25,393 nt of DNA from Paulinella micropora (Eukaryota > Cercozoa > Imbricatea > Euglyphida > Paulinellidae): positions 95,001-120,393 of the forward strand of contig WBZZ01005602.1 in NCBI GenBank assembly GCA_019918135.1. Reading direction: 5' to 3'. The notes under the pieces are model-generated. The model was not told the origin of the DNA and made no database searches. It was given only the letters and a program-made list of their open reading frames with translations. Shown here piece by piece: positions 23,855-25,393 of the stretch. Position numbers and translations under genes: made by a program. The stretch's first letter is position 1; every line of letters starts with the position of its first letter.

Positions 23855-24402
23855 AAAAAAACCACCACGAGCGCAAGAAATTGTTTGGTCTCTAACCCGT
23901 CGAATTCAGCGCCCTATCATTGCATAACTATTTCGCGCGAAAGGAATTTTACCGAATCTTGCGTGCGTTGGGTTTTTCAGATAGAACAAAAAATTCTCGT
24001 CGGCCGCCAAGGAAGTTTTCCCCCGAAGTTGTGCGAAGGCCGGGGGGAGGGAGGGGGGGGGAAGGGAGAGAAAAATTTGTTTCCCCGATTTTCGGGGGAA
24101 GGCCGTTGGGTGTTGGGGGGGGGGGGAGGCTGAAAAAACTCAGACTCCCGAATTCTCCCATTTCCCGAGGGGTGGGGGGGAGATGGTGTAAAGCGAAAAA
24201 AATCACGAAGAGCGAAGAAGAAATATCGTTTGGCCGCTGACCCGGCGACTTAGGCGAGCTGGTCGTGCGCAACGGACTGTTTGGCGTGAAGGAATTCTAC
24301 CGAATCTTGCGTGGATTGGGATGTTTGGATTTTTCACGCGCCACCTGTCACCCCGACCATAGAAGAAAAAAAAATGTTCGTCCTCTGCATCTAAATTTTT
24401 CT

Positions 24403-24600
24403 CCTTGATTTTTTGGGGAGTGCCGGGGGGGCAGAAAATTTTGTTCCTTCATTTTTTGGGGAGGGCCGGGGGGGGGGGCCAGAAAGATTTGTTCCTTGAT
24501 TTTTGGTGGAGGGCCGCGGGGGGGGGGGGGCAGAAAAATTTATTCCTTGATTTTTGGAGGAGTGCCCGGGGGGCGGGGGGCGGGGGGGGGGGGGGGGTGA
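24403..24600. repeat. 43-51 bp G-rich tandem repeat, 4 units
   Basis: Units start at 24403, 24446, 24494 and 24545, each beginning ccttnatttttngg, then a ggccggggg-type G run and (in the first three) cagaaaaatttgtt. Length differences come from the G runs. Confidence 0.8.
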
Positions 24601-24759
24601 TGGTGTCAGGGGGGAGCGAAAAAGTCGAATTTAGCGCCCTATCCGTGCATAACTATCTCGCGCGAAAGGAATTTAACCGAATCTTGCGTGCGTTAGGTTT
24701 TTCAGATAGAACAAAACATTCTCATCGGCCTCCAAGGAAGTTTTCCCCCGAAGTTGGGT

Positions 24760-25089
24760 GAAGGCCGGGGGGAGTGGGGGAGGACGGGGGGAGGGGGGGG
24801 AGGGGGGGGAGGGGGGGGGGGGAGGGGGGGGGGGGCGCAAAAATTCAGACCCCCAAATTCTCCCATTCCCCTAGTGGGAAGGGGGGGGGGGGGGGGCGTT
24901 AAAAAATTCAGACCCTCGGCCGCCAAAAAATTATGTCCCCGCTGATTTCCGGGGAAGGCCCCCCTCCGGGCGAGGCGGGGGGGGAGGCAGAAAAAATTGT
25001 TCCCCTATTTTTTTTTGAAGGGGGGGGGGGGGGAGGGGCAACAAAAGAATTTCTTGATCAGATGCCTCCCCCCCCCCCCCCCCTCCCCG

Positions 25090-25126
<37 letters not shown>
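24760..25126. repeat. Long G-runs followed by a long C-tract
   Basis: Many runs of 7-14 G on the plus strand (24772-24836, 24880-24896, 25020-25033) are followed by a near-pure C tract at about 25066-25126. They have high G-quadruplex/i-motif potential. Such tracts are also prone to assembly error, so lengths should not be trusted. Confidence 0.8.
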
Positions 25127-25127
<1 letters not shown>

Positions 25128-25393
25128 CGGGGGGGAACTTCGAGAAGGGAAAAGAAAGAACAAAAATCCCACGACGAGCGAAGAAAAATTTCGTGGAACC
25201 GCTGACCCTGCAAATTTACGCGCAAAAAAAGTTTACCGAATCATACGTGAATTAGCAAGGTCGAATTTTTACGTGCCGCTGGCCACCCGCTTCGCTAAAG
25301 AAAAAATCTTTTCATCCTGGTCAATCATTTTCTTTGTCCCATTCCTCTCCCATTCCCTCCCGACTCCTGTTCCCCCCTCGCTCTTTTTGCTTT

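Larger units (their letters stand above)
23855..25330. repeat. Array of dispersed-repeat copies separated by G-rich DNA
   Basis: At least four related copies start near 23855, 24195, 24605 and 25155. Shared blocks include acgagcgaagaa, gctgacccg, gcgcgaaaggaatt and taccgaatcttgcgtg. Copies 1 and 3 stay similar for about 150 bp (23895-24044 against 24622-24771), through agatagaacaaaa and ggaagttttcccccgaagtt. Copies 2 and 4 share a second ending (acg.gcca.ctg.caccc...aagaaaaa). No protein is recognisable, so these look like host satellite or non-autonomous element copies. Confidence 0.75.

Noticed and set aside
1..25393. tRNA or rRNA genes
   Set aside because: None was recognised by eye on either strand; a covariance-model scan could not be run.

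Overview
The left ~19.3 kb of this window is a compact, AT-rich viral-type gene block. It has the gene set of an integrated polinton-like virus (PLV), a dsDNA virus or transposon of eukaryotes. The right ~5.5-6 kb looks like eukaryotic nuclear DNA: dinucleotide microsatellites, long G/C homopolymers, minisatellite and dispersed repeats, one exon-like segment ending in a strong 5' splice site, and no convincing long gene. The host cannot be named from the sequence. The viral genes use the standard code, with TAA, TAG and TGA all serving as stops.

Layout. A protein-primed family B DNA polymerase runs in from the left edge (its 5' end is missing), so the left terminus of the element is not in the window. 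Next come a class 3 lipase, two tandem small ExoX-C-like proteins (the first with a frame break at an A7 run) and a DUF3223-like protein. From 4.2 to 11.6 kb on the minus strand lies a morphogenesis block: a virion protein candidate, the major capsid protein, a penton-like minor capsid protein, a 665-aa protein ending in an adenain/Ulp1-type cysteine protease, a small basic GG-rich protein, the FtsK/HerA-type packaging ATPase (split by a one-base frame break) and a small unknown. A short plus-strand gene for a secreted Cys-rich protein, a zinc-ribbon protein and a two-helix membrane protein follow. Then comes a 1266-aa fibre with a C-terminal S74 intramolecular chaperone. On the plus strand follow a charged protein, a zinc-finger ORF that meets the integrase across a single in-frame TAG, and the retroviral-type integrase (DD35D). 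Two unrecognised genes (18.1-19.3 kb) finish the block.

How the genes work together. Polymerase and integrase provide replication and integration. Capsid, penton, protease, basic protein and ATPase provide assembly, maturation and genome packaging. The fibre, and possibly the lipase, would act at the host surface or membrane. Most genes have an ATATA-type motif within about 20 nt of the start codon, suggesting a shared, probably late, promoter class with very short leaders. The two right-end genes and the integrase lack it.

No terminal inverted repeat can be shown because only one end is present. The boundary with host DNA lies somewhere after 19,313 and probably before about 20,080. Two coding frame breaks in A runs and one in-frame stop mean either homopolymer sequencing errors, early decay of an integrated copy, or recoding.
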